NCBI GenBank assembly: GCA_032250555.1
Contig: JAVVFI010000215.1
Span: 1 to 9,334, forward strand
Direction of reading: 5' to 3'
DNA length: 9,334 nucleotides
Origin: NIOZ-UU13 sp032250555
GTDB taxonomy: Bacteria; Planctomycetota; Phycisphaerae; Sedimentisphaerales; Anaerobacaceae
The notes under the pieces are model-generated. The model made no database searches. It was not told where the DNA came from and saw nothing but the letters and a program-made list of their open reading frames with translations. Shown here piece by piece: positions 1-6,159 of this stretch; position 1 is the first letter of the stretch, and the number at the start of each line of letters is the position of its first letter. Position numbers and translations under genes: made by a program.

Positions 1-492
1 GGCGAATTGCAGGACCAGAAGGCGGTGATCCTGGAGGTAGCCGAGGCGGTGAAGGCCGAGAAAGGTCTCACCGAGCTGCCATTTCTTATCGGCACCATGA
101 TCGAGGTGCCCCGGGCCGCGCTCACCGCGGACGAAGTAGCCAAAGAAGCCGAGTTCTTCAGCTTCGGCACCAACGACCTGACCCAGATGACCTGCGGGTT
201 CAGCCGCGACGACATCGCCAAGTTCCTGCCGTACTACCTGGGACACGGGATCCTGCCGACCGATCCCTTCCAGCAGCTCGACCAGACCGGCGTTGGTAAG
301 CTTGTGGAAATGGGCACCAAACTCGGCAGGCAGACCAGGAAAAAACTGAAGGTCGGTATCTGCGGCGAGCACGGCGGCGAACCGAGCAGTATCGACTTCT
401 GTCATAGAGTCGGAATGAATTACGTATCCTGCTCACCGTTCAGAGTGCCGATTGCAAGATTAGCGGCGGCACAAGCGGCAATCCGCAAATGA
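1..492 (+). CDS. ppdK: Pyruvate, phosphate dikinase, C-terminal part (5' end outside window)
   Basis: This is the C-terminal 163 residues of a cytosolic enzyme that interconverts pyruvate + ATP + phosphate with PEP + AMP + diphosphate. The frame is open to base 1, so the gene begins upstream; the TTG at base 7 is an internal leucine codon, not a start. Visible motifs are those of the PEP/pyruvate domain: MIEVPRAALTA with the metal-binding Glu (visible residue 35), FGTNDLTQMT with the Asn/Asp pair (58-59), the catalytic-Cys motif GICGEHGG (Cys121), and the family's usual C-terminal end SCSPFRVPIARLAAAQAA. The match to known PPDKs (Clostridium symbiosum type) as I recall them is close and ungapped, so PPDK is much more likely than PEP synthase or PTS enzyme I. 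Codons end mostly in C or G, unlike the downstream genes, which suggests high expression. No terminator follows directly; the next strong one is at 595-634. Confidence 0.97.
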   Translation, partial: GELQDQKAVILEVAEAVKAEKGLTELPFLIGTMIEVPRAALTADEVAKEAEFFSFGTNDLTQMTCGFSRDDIAKFLPYYLGHGILPTDPFQQLDQTGVGKLVEMGTKLGRQTRKKLKVGICGEHGGEPSSIDFCHRVGMNYVSCSPFRVPIARLAAAQAAIRK

Positions 493-495
493 TTA

Positions 496-524
496 TTGAC
501 TTTTGATGATTTTTCAGTTACAAT
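496..524 (+). promoter_or_regulatory. Sigma-70-type promoter after ppdK
   Basis: The -35 box TTGACT (496-501) and the -10 box TACAAT (519-524) each match 5 of 6 consensus bases and are separated by exactly 17 nt. Transcription should begin near 531. An 8-bp inverted repeat (arms 514-521 and 534-541) covers the -10 box and the start point and could be an operator or a hairpin at the 5' end of the RNA. The promoter begins 3 bases after the ppdK stop codon, so it drives either a separate small RNA or the phosphatase gene at 708. Confidence 0.7.
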
Positions 525-530
525 TGATTA

Positions 531-634
531 ACAGTAACTGAGGAGAGCCGCTGAGCACTTTTTGTGTTTGGCGGATAGCAGTTAACCGGGAAAAGGGCTT
601 CAGCCTTTTATAGAGGCTGAAGCCCGTATTTTTT
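531..634 (+). ncRNA. Candidate small RNA or attenuated leader of about 100 nt
   Basis: This stretch lies between a good promoter and a strong terminator and contains no plausible open reading frame. It holds a first hairpin at 548-574: 11 consecutive pairs including three G-U wobbles (arms 548-558 and 564-574) closing a TTTTT loop. A linker follows, then the terminator hairpin at 595-625. Bases 550-556 (GCTGAGC) can instead pair with 597-604 (GCTTCAGC) with one bulged T, which would break both hairpins; that is the pattern expected of an attenuator or riboswitch. I do not recognise the RNA as 6S, SRP RNA, RNase P or tmRNA. The transcript ends are inferred from the promoter and terminator. The alternatives are a stand-alone small RNA or the leader of the phosphatase gene 73 bases further on. 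Confidence 0.45.
595..634 (+). terminator. Strong rho-independent terminator
   Basis: A perfect 12-bp stem (595-606 GGGCTTCAGCCT with 614-625) closes a 7-nt loop and is followed after three bases by six T residues (629-634). It ends transcription from the promoter at 496-524 and any read-through from ppdK. Whether it is constitutive or regulated by the alternative pairing upstream cannot be told from sequence alone. Confidence 0.92.
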
Positions 635-707
635 GGTCTGGAGAATTGTTTAGTTTTTTTCATTTTTTGTACTAATCTCTGTGACATGAGATGAATGGGG
701 AAATATC

Positions 708-1511
708 ATGCAAAGTCTAATATTTTTGCTTTTTGGAAGGTTTCAGATGGAAACAATAACCGCAGTAGATAGACGATTCTTTTTTGTGTTCAAATGGTGT
801 TTCTCGGTTTTAGTGTGCGCAGCTATGATGGAGCTTTGTGTTGGATGCGGGCCGGAGGGTATCCCCAAAGAGCGGTCGCTGAACTTGAAAAATGCTCCCA
901 ACGCGCGGGATACAGGCGGTTATCCTGCGATGGATGGGATGATTATGGGCAGGAAGCTGCTGTACCGTTCCGGCAAGTTATCTGAAATCACAGAAACAGA
1001 ATGCGGCTTTATTCAGAGGGCGGGCATTAAGACTGTTATCGATTTGCGAAGTGACAAAGAAAGACAGTCTGCGCCGGATGCGGAGTGCCTGTTTGATTTT
1101 GCTCAGTATAAATCCATACCTATCGTAGTTAACGCTCCATCCGGTACGGAAGCTTATAAGGTATTCGCTGATGATGCCGAGATTTCCGCTTCGATTTCCG
1201 CTATATTCAGTACTTTAGCTGAACGAGATAACCTGCCGGTTATTATTCACTGCTCGGCCGGAAAGGACCGGGCCGGAGGTATCAGCGCTCTGGTTCAGCT
1301 TCTTTTGGGTGTTAATGATGACGATATTATGGCCGATTATCTTCTCTCCCGTAAAGCAGGCAAAGAGGTCAAAGCAGAATGGCTGCAAGCCGCCTTAGAG
1401 CAGGTGGAAGACGAAGGGGGTATTGAAGCATTTCTGAGTAATCGAGGAATAGGTGCGGAAACGCAGCAGGCGGTACGGGCGAATCTTCTCCGTGATAGGA
1501 CGAGCGACTGA
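708..1511 (+). CDS. Tyrosine-phosphatase-like protein (CX5R family), exported or membrane-anchored
   Basis: This 267-residue protein has the layout of the Tyr_phosphatase3 family of dual-specificity or protein-tyrosine phosphatases. NARDTGGYP (residues 65-73) and LLYRSGKL (84-91) come first, then VIDLRSDKE (110-118), then the P-loop HCSAGKDR (181-188) with nucleophile Cys182 and Arg188. The AGKDR form is typical of this family, whose members act on phosphotyrosine, other phospho-residues or phosphoinositides; the substrate here is unknown. Residues 24-47 are hydrophobic and end in VGCGPEG, so the protein is probably exported and may be lipidated on Cys47, although Cys at -3 makes a poor lipobox. 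Two starts are possible: ATG 708 (GGGGA seven bases upstream) and ATG 747 (GGAAGG at 735-740, spacing 6). The second gives a more ordinary signal sequence and I slightly favour it. The gene stands alone, with no convincing terminator before the tRNA. Confidence 0.85.
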   Translation: MQSLIFLLFGRFQMETITAVDRRFFFVFKWCFSVLVCAAMMELCVGCGPEGIPKERSLNLKNAPNARDTGGYPAMDGMIMGRKLLYRSGKLSEITETECGFIQRAGIKTVIDLRSDKERQSAPDAECLFDFAQYKSIPIVVNAPSGTEAYKVFADDAEISASISAIFSTLAERDNLPVIIHCSAGKDRAGGISALVQLLLGVNDDDIMADYLLSRKAGKEVKAEWLQAALEQVEDEGGIEAFLSNRGIGAETQQAVRANLLRDRTSD

Positions 1512-1638
1512 GAACGGATAGACAAATAAATCAAAAAAGCAAAATTTGTAGAGAATCTTCCATTTTGTGTATTTCTTCAATAAATTGGGCGATTTTTAAT
1601 GAGAATTTTTTTGCGCAAGAAACGTCCAAAGATGGGCA

Positions 1639-1667
1639 TTGACGTAAGCGGGCGGGGATGATATAAT
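1639..1667 (+). promoter_or_regulatory. Promoter of the tRNA-His gene
   Basis: The -35 box TTGACG (1639-1644, 5 of 6) and the perfect -10 box TATAAT (1662-1667) are 17 nt apart. The predicted start near 1675 gives a tRNA 5' leader of about 23 nt for RNase P to remove. The rest of the 186-nt gap from the phosphatase stop to the tRNA is AT-rich, and I see nothing else in it. Confidence 0.85.
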
Positions 1668-1697
1668 TGGTTTTTCGTGTAGGGGGGAATGGATTAT

Positions 1698-1772
1698 GGT
1701 GAGAGTAGCTCAGATGGTTAGAGCACTGGATTGTGGATCCAGGGGTCGGGGGTTCGAGTCCCCTCTTTCACC
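1698..1772 (+). tRNA. tRNA-His (anticodon GTG)
   Basis: A full cloverleaf can be drawn. The acceptor stem is 1699-1705 with 1765-1771 (one G-U pair), the D stem GCTC/GAGC is 1708-1711 with 1721-1724, and the anticodon stem CTGGA/TCCAG is 1726-1730 with 1738-1742. The loop TTGTGGA places anticodon GTG at 1733-1735, the variable loop is five bases, and the T arm has loop TTCGAGT (1753-1759). G1698 faces C1772, the genome-encoded G-1:C73 pair that is the identity element recognised by bacterial histidyl-tRNA synthetase. The 3' CCA is not encoded: a single C follows C73 and then six Ts, so CCA must be added by nucleotidyltransferase. The T run (1774-1779) just after the acceptor stem may help end transcription. 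Confidence 0.97.
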
Positions 1773-1795
1773 CTTTTTTACGAGCGCGATTTTGG

Positions 1796-1807
1796 TCAAG
1801 CGCTTGA
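1796..1807 (+). promoter_or_regulatory. Perfect 12-bp palindrome, possible LacI/GalR-type operator
   Basis: TCAAGCGCTTGA is its own reverse complement and lies 107 bases before the start codon of the DUF1080 gene. The central AAGCGCTT with its CG core resembles operators bound by LacI/GalR-family sugar regulators, which fits the carbohydrate cluster downstream. I could not place a good -35/-10 pair beside it in the 140-nt gap after the tRNA, so the promoter of the cluster is unresolved and the operator role is inference. Confidence 0.35.
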
Positions 1808-1913
1808 AGCTATCGAAGTTATGAGGAGAGTTCGGCGCAGAGTGAAGGATGGAAGGTAATTTTCATTTCATGACATCAATTAAGAATAAGCAAATTATGG
1901 AAAGGAAAGTAAA

Positions 1914-3227
1914 ATGATGAAAAGCAAGTCTAAATCAAACCTAATGTTAAGCACTCTCTTACTTTTGACTGTTTTGATTTGTCTCGGTCTGACAACGATC
2001 GCAGAGGCCAATCAATTGAACAAACCCCCAAAAGGATTTGTTGCTTTGTTCAACGGAAAGGACCTTACGGGTTGGAAGGGTCTGGTCGGCAGTCCGAAAA
2101 GCCGGCGGGAAATGAGCAAGGAAGAACTGGCCGAGGCACAGGTCAAGGCGGATGAGGACATGCAGGAGCATTGGAAGGTGGTCGATGGTGTGCTTTGTTT
2201 TGACGGGAAAGGGCACAGCCTTTGTACGGCCAGGGACTATAGCGATTTCGAGATGTTAGTCGATTGGAAGATAGAGGAGGGCGGCGACAGCGGTATATAT
2301 CTTCGTGGTTCGCCACAGGTGCAGATATGGGACACAGATCGACCGAACGCAGATGTTGGTTCAGGCGGATTGTATAATAACCAGAAGGGCCCGAGCAAGC
2401 CGGACAGAGTCGCAGACAGGCCGGTCGGGCAGTGGAACACGTTCAGGATTGTTATGAAGGGTGAAAAAGTCACGGTATATCTGAACGGGATTAAGGTGGT
2501 CAATAACGTAGTGATGGAGAACTACTGGGAGCGGAACAAGCCGATTTATCCGAGTGAGCAGATAGAGCTTCAATCGCATGGCAGCCGGCTTTACTTCAGG
2601 AACGTGTTTATTCGTGAGATTAAGAACGAACTGACCGAGCAGGAAGAGAAGGACGGTTTTGCACTACTGTTTAACGGAAAGGACCTGACAGGCTGGCAGG
2701 GCAATACAAAGGGTTATGTGGTTAAGGACGGTACAATTGTTGTTGAGCCGGAGCTTGGCGGCGGCAATCTTTATACGGCGAAAGAGTACGGTGATTTCAT
2801 TATGCGCTTCGAATTTAAACTCACGCCCGGGGCGAACAACGGTCTTGGGATTCGTACACCTCTGAATGTTAATGCGGCGTATGAAGGAATGGAATTGCAG
2901 ATATTAGATAATACGGCCGACAAATACAAGAACCTTAAGCCTTATCAGTTTCACGGATCGATTTACGGTGTCGTTCCGGCGAAGGTCGGATATCTCAAGC
3001 CTGTGGGCGACTGGAACTATGAGGAAGTAATCGCCAGGGGCAATCAGATAACGGTCAAGCTCAACAGCACGACGATTGTCGATGCGGACATCAAGAAAGC
3101 AAGCACGCCCAAGACTGCTGATGGAAACGAACATCCGGGTCTGAAACGCGACAAGGGTTTTATCGCTTTTTGCGGACATGGTGACAAGCTGGCATTTCGC
3201 AATTTGAGAATAAAAACTCTTAAATAG
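1914..3227 (+). CDS. Exported protein with two DUF1080 (3-keto-disaccharide hydrolase) domains
   Basis: The 437-residue protein begins with a signal peptide: basic residues 3-7, hydrophobic core about 11-28, probable cleavage after AEA at residue 32. Two complete DUF1080 (PF06439) domains follow. The first covers about 41-235 (ALFNGKDLTGW at 44-54, DSGIYLRGSPQVQIWD at 125-140, LYFRNVFIREI at 226-236) and the second about 248-435 (LLFNGKDLTGW at 251-261, NNGLGIRTP at 308-316, MELQILDN at 326-333, LAFRNLRIK at 426-434). Each is a jelly-roll of the concanavalin-like fold. Family members hydrolyse 3-keto-glycosides, and others may only bind sugar. Domain 1 carries an acidic/basic insert (about 60-86) that domain 2 lacks. 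The start ATG 1914 has AAAGGA seven bases upstream; ATG 1917 is the only close alternative. It probably forms an operon with the two oxidoreductases downstream (38-base gap), which could supply the 3-keto substrate. Confidence 0.9.
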   Translation: MMKSKSKSNLMLSTLLLLTVLICLGLTTIAEANQLNKPPKGFVALFNGKDLTGWKGLVGSPKSRREMSKEELAEAQVKADEDMQEHWKVVDGVLCFDGKGHSLCTARDYSDFEMLVDWKIEEGGDSGIYLRGSPQVQIWDTDRPNADVGSGGLYNNQKGPSKPDRVADRPVGQWNTFRIVMKGEKVTVYLNGIKVVNNVVMENYWERNKPIYPSEQIELQSHGSRLYFRNVFIREIKNELTEQEEKDGFALLFNGKDLTGWQGNTKGYVVKDGTIVVEPELGGGNLYTAKEYGDFIMRFEFKLTPGANNGLGIRTPLNVNAAYEGMELQILDNTADKYKNLKPYQFHGSIYGVVPAKVGYLKPVGDWNYEEVIARGNQITVKLNSTTIVDADIKKASTPKTADGNEHPGLKRDKGFIAFCGHGDKLAFRNLRIKTLK

Positions 3228-3265
3228 TCATAAGAGAATCAGGCAAAGCGCAAAGGAATGAAGCA

Positions 3266-4555
3266 ATGAACAGCAGACGAAGCAAACGGGCAGCAAAGGT
3301 GAGTCGCAGAGATTTTTTGAAGGGTTCGGCCGTTGTCGCAGGAGCGGCCATAACGTGGCCGGCAATCGTTCCTTCTTCGGTGTTCGGAGCAGAGGCGCCG
3401 AGCAACCGCATCACGTTGGGTTGTATCGGTCTGGGAGGTCAGGGAACAGGCAATATGAAGGGATTCAAAGGCAAGTCGAACTGCGAAGTGGTAGCGGTTT
3501 GTGATGCCGATGCCGGACACCTGGCCAGGGCGCTTCAGATAGCTGGTCTTAATGCAAACTCCGCCTATACAGACTTTCGTGAAGTATTGGCCCGTGATGA
3601 CATCGATGCGGTATCAGTCGCAACACCCGACCATTGGCACATGCCTATTTCGGTTGCGGCTGTTCGCAGTGGTAAGGACGTATATTGTGAAAAGCCATTG
3701 ACTCTGACCATAGGCGGGGGACGTGTTCTTGCGGACCAGGCTAAGCGTTACGGCCGTGTTGTGCAGACGGGTTCTCAGCAGCGTTCGGGCAATGAGTTTC
3801 GATTTGCGTGCGAGCTGGTGCGCAACGGCCGGATCGGCAAACTGCATACTATGAGGGTCGGGATTCACGGCAATAACCGTAAATGCCCGCCGACATGGGA
3901 GGCCGAGCCGGTGCCGGACGGATTCGATTATGATATGTGGCTTGGGCCGGCGCCGTGGGAACCTTATACGACGCAGCGATGTCACTATCAGTTCCGTTTT
4001 ATTTTAGACTATTCCGGCGGGCAGATGACCAACTGGGGCGCTCATTATCTCGATATCGCCCAGTGGGGAAATGCCGCGGACGATACCGGGCCGGTCGAGA
4101 TTGCCGGCAGCGGTGATTTTCCGAAGACGGGATTGTTTACTACCGCTCAAAACGAGAACATCGAGTACACGTACGCGAACGGTGTGAAATTGTTTCTGAA
4201 AAGCGGCAGCGGGCATACACGTTTCGAAGGGACAGAAGGCTGGGTCGATGTAACGCGCGGCAGGATAAACGCCGAGCCGAAGTCGCTTTTGACGAGCGTA
4301 ATCGCCCCTGATGAAATTCATCTTTACGACAGCAACGACCACAAGCAGAACTTCCTGGATTGCATTAAGAGCCGCAAGGACACAATCTGCACGGCGGAGA
4401 TCGGACACCGTTCGGCCAGCGTTTGTCACCTGGGTAATATCGCAATGAAACTGGGTCGAAAACTTAAATGGGACCCGAAAGCCGAACGCTTTATAAATGA
4501 TTCACCGGCGAACAATATGCTTACCAGGGCTATGCGGGCACCGTGGAAACTTTAA
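3266..4555 (+). CDS. Gfo/Idh/MocA-family oxidoreductase with Tat signal (first paralog)
   Basis: This 429-residue NAD(P)-dependent dehydrogenase is of the Gfo/Idh/MocA type, which acts on sugars and polyols. The N-terminus carries a twin-arginine signal, SRRDFLKG (13-20), and a hydrophobic stretch (21-35) ending near VFGA (39-42), so the enzyme should be exported folded with its cofactor. The Rossmann motif GCIGLGGQG is at 52-60, a strand-end Asp at 80 (AVCDAD), VATPDHWH at 118-125, and the family's EKP with its catalytic-site Lys at 142-144 (VYCEKP). The C-terminal substrate domain has YSGGQMTNWGAHYLDIAQW (249-267) and RFEGTEGW (319-326). AAGGAA lies seven bases before ATG 3266. The exact substrate cannot be told; the DUF1080 gene just upstream suggests oxidation of a glycoside at C3. 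It is paralogous to the next gene. Confidence 0.92.
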   Translation: MNSRRSKRAAKVSRRDFLKGSAVVAGAAITWPAIVPSSVFGAEAPSNRITLGCIGLGGQGTGNMKGFKGKSNCEVVAVCDADAGHLARALQIAGLNANSAYTDFREVLARDDIDAVSVATPDHWHMPISVAAVRSGKDVYCEKPLTLTIGGGRVLADQAKRYGRVVQTGSQQRSGNEFRFACELVRNGRIGKLHTMRVGIHGNNRKCPPTWEAEPVPDGFDYDMWLGPAPWEPYTTQRCHYQFRFILDYSGGQMTNWGAHYLDIAQWGNAADDTGPVEIAGSGDFPKTGLFTTAQNENIEYTYANGVKLFLKSGSGHTRFEGTEGWVDVTRGRINAEPKSLLTSVIAPDEIHLYDSNDHKQNFLDCIKSRKDTICTAEIGHRSASVCHLGNIAMKLGRKLKWDPKAERFINDSPANNMLTRAMRAPWKL

Positions 4556-4577
4556 ATGATAATTGTTTATCATTTAA
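4552..4577 (+). repeat. AT-rich perfect inverted repeat between the two oxidoreductase genes
   Basis: Arms TTAAATGATAA (4552-4562) and TTATCATTTAA (4567-4577) are exact reverse complements around a TTGT loop. The left arm contains the stop codon of the first oxidoreductase. No T run follows, and the next gene begins 27 bases later, so it is not an ordinary terminator. It could be an operator, or an mRNA hairpin that shields the upstream message or sets the ratio of the two proteins. Confidence 0.6.
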
Positions 4578-4604
4578 CAATAAGAGAAAAACGGAGCTTT
4601 TATT

Positions 4605-5900
4605 ATGAACGCAAGAGGAATTAATCGGCGTCAATTCTTAAAACAAGCAGCAGGTACATCTGCAGCAGCAGTCGGCTTTCCCTATTTAGTCGCTTCTTCA
4701 GCTATGGGTAATGCCGGGGAGGTTGCGCCGAGTAACAGGATTGTCATGGGCGCTATTGGTGTCGGCGGACAGGGGACGCGTCACGTCGGTGGGGGAATAT
4801 GGGTGCAGGGCGGCGGTTTTCTAAGTAAGCCGGTTGTGCAGTTTGTTGCTATATGTGATGTGAATGCCAATCATCGCAATCGCGGCGTTGAAATTGTCAA
4901 TAAGCATTACGGCAATAAAGATTGTGCAAGCTATAATGATTTCCGGGAGCTTACTGCACGTAAGGACATTGATGCGGTTTTAGTTGCAACACCCGACCAC
5001 TGGCATGTTCTCACATCCATAGCGGCGGTTAAAGCGGGCATGGACGTTTACTGCGAAAAGCCGATGTCACTTACTATCAGGCAGGCCAGAGAGATGGCCG
5101 ATACTGTTAAAAGATACGGGCGGATATTCCAGACGGGTACGCAGCAGCGCTCATGGCGGGAATTCCGGGTCGCATGTGAGCTGATCCGCAATGGATATAT
5201 CGGCCGGGTTAAATCGATAACAGTCAATGTCGGCGGGCCGCCCGCATGGTCGTGTAATGCCCCCGGTGAGCCGGAGCCGGAATGGCTCGACTGGAATATG
5301 TGGCTCGGACCTGCTCCGTGGAGAACTTATACATCGAAGATTGCGCCCGGCGGGTGGATGGGCTATCGTGATTACTCAGGCGGCGAGATGACCAACTGGG
5401 GAGCGCACATGTTCGATACGGCCCAGTGGGCGATGGGCGCCGACGAAAGCGGGCCGGTTGAAATTATTCCGCCGGACGGCAAGGATTATAAGGTGCTGAC
5501 CTACAAATACGCCAACGGTACAATTATGACACGCGGCCCGATTAGCAGGAACGTGCCGGGTGTTCGGTTTGAAGGGACTGAGGGAATGATTGAGGTCAGC
5601 CGGGACCATTTAATAGCAGAGCCTGAAAGTCTGCTCAGACAGCAAATCGGCCGCGATGAAATACATCTGTATGAAAGTATAAATCATCCGGATAATTTTC
5701 TGGAGTGTATTAAGTCCCGCAAGAGGCCGGCCAGTGACGCCGAAGTCGGATGCCGTTCGATTACGGTCTGCCATTTGGGCAATATCGCGTACTGGCTCAA
5801 ACGGCCTTTAAGATGGAATCCGGAGGGCGAACACTTCATCAACGATCCCGAAGCCGACAAGATGAGAGCAAGAGCCTTACGCGCACCGTGGCGCTTGTAA
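4605..5900 (+). CDS. Gfo/Idh/MocA-family oxidoreductase with Tat signal (second paralog)
   Basis: This 431-residue enzyme belongs to the same family as its upstream neighbour. It has a twin-arginine signal, NRRQFLKQ (7-14), with a hydrophobic segment to about 34; a Rossmann motif, GAIGVGGQG (49-57); VATPDHWH (127-134); VYCEKP (148-153, EKP at 151-153); YSGGEMTNWGAHMFDTAQW (257-275); RFEGTEGM (321-328); and a tail ending APWRL like its paralog's APWKL. Compared with the paralog it has a glycine-rich insert (about 62-76, GGGIWVQGGGFLSKP) just after the Rossmann glycines, a tryptophan- and proline-containing stretch after residue 210 (GPPAWSC), and a shorter segment near residue 290. These changes lie where cofactor or substrate contacts could differ. 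GGAG sits eight bases before ATG 4605. The gene is the last of the cluster, followed by the terminator at 5934-5962. Confidence 0.92.
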   Translation: MNARGINRRQFLKQAAGTSAAAVGFPYLVASSAMGNAGEVAPSNRIVMGAIGVGGQGTRHVGGGIWVQGGGFLSKPVVQFVAICDVNANHRNRGVEIVNKHYGNKDCASYNDFRELTARKDIDAVLVATPDHWHVLTSIAAVKAGMDVYCEKPMSLTIRQAREMADTVKRYGRIFQTGTQQRSWREFRVACELIRNGYIGRVKSITVNVGGPPAWSCNAPGEPEPEWLDWNMWLGPAPWRTYTSKIAPGGWMGYRDYSGGEMTNWGAHMFDTAQWAMGADESGPVEIIPPDGKDYKVLTYKYANGTIMTRGPISRNVPGVRFEGTEGMIEVSRDHLIAEPESLLRQQIGRDEIHLYESINHPDNFLECIKSRKRPASDAEVGCRSITVCHLGNIAYWLKRPLRWNPEGEHFINDPEADKMRARALRAPWRL

Positions 5901-5933
5901 AAAATAAAATATCAAAGTGTAAAATCAAAAATT

Positions 5934-5962
5934 AAAGAATCCCGGTTACGCCGGGATTTTTT
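5934..5962 (+). terminator. Rho-independent terminator of the oxidoreductase cluster
   Basis: AATCCCGG (5938-5945) pairs with CCGGGATT (5951-5958) across the loop TTACG. Flanking A residues pair with the T run (5957-5962) to lengthen the stem. It lies 34 bases after the second oxidoreductase stop and closes that transcription unit. Of the 259 bases between the oxidoreductase and the next gene, the rest is non-coding apart from weak promoter-like boxes. Confidence 0.9.
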
Positions 5963-6037
5963 ATTGCTTTAGAGGACAGCATTCTCCACAATCGGAGCAT
6001 TATACGTGTAATTTTTCAAAATTTCTGTGCAGTAGTG

Positions 6038-6097
6038 TTACTATTAGAGTGCGAGATGCCTATTATATTTAGTGGGAATGTTGGCGCGCGCTATAAT
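6038..6097 (+). promoter_or_regulatory. Possible promoter region of the DUF4177-like gene
   Basis: Two overlapping candidates are visible. TTACTA (6038-6043) lies 17 nt from TATTAT (6061-6066), matching 3 and 5 of 6 consensus bases. A perfect TATAAT at 6092-6097 has only a poor -35 (TTAGTG, 6069-6074) at 17 nt. One of them should serve the small gene at 6160, since a terminator precedes this region, but the choice is uncertain. Confidence 0.3.
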
Positions 6098-6159
6098 TGG
6101 AAGCCCCTACGTTTCGGCCAAATTTCAGGATTGAATCCAAATATTCGAAAGGAAAAGCA

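Noticed and set aside
646..676. TTGTTT...ACTAAT as a separate promoter for the phosphatase gene
   Set aside because: The -10 box matches poorly (3-4 of 6) and the spacing is off; the region is simply T-rich. A promoter here is not excluded but cannot be supported.
1512..1638. Terminator for the phosphatase gene in the AT-rich gap
   Set aside because: Several T runs are present, but only a 5-bp CAAAA/TTTTG pairing could be found, which is too weak for a rho-independent terminator.
1870..1898. ATGACA-17-AATTAT as a promoter for the DUF1080 gene
   Set aside because: The start of transcription would fall at about 1905, inside or after the ribosome binding site at 1901-1906, leaving no usable leader.
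6097..6159. TTG start for the DUF4177-like gene
   Set aside because: The TTG overlaps a TATAAT box, has no ribosome binding site, and would place 21 residues ahead of a clean signal peptide that begins at ATG 6160.
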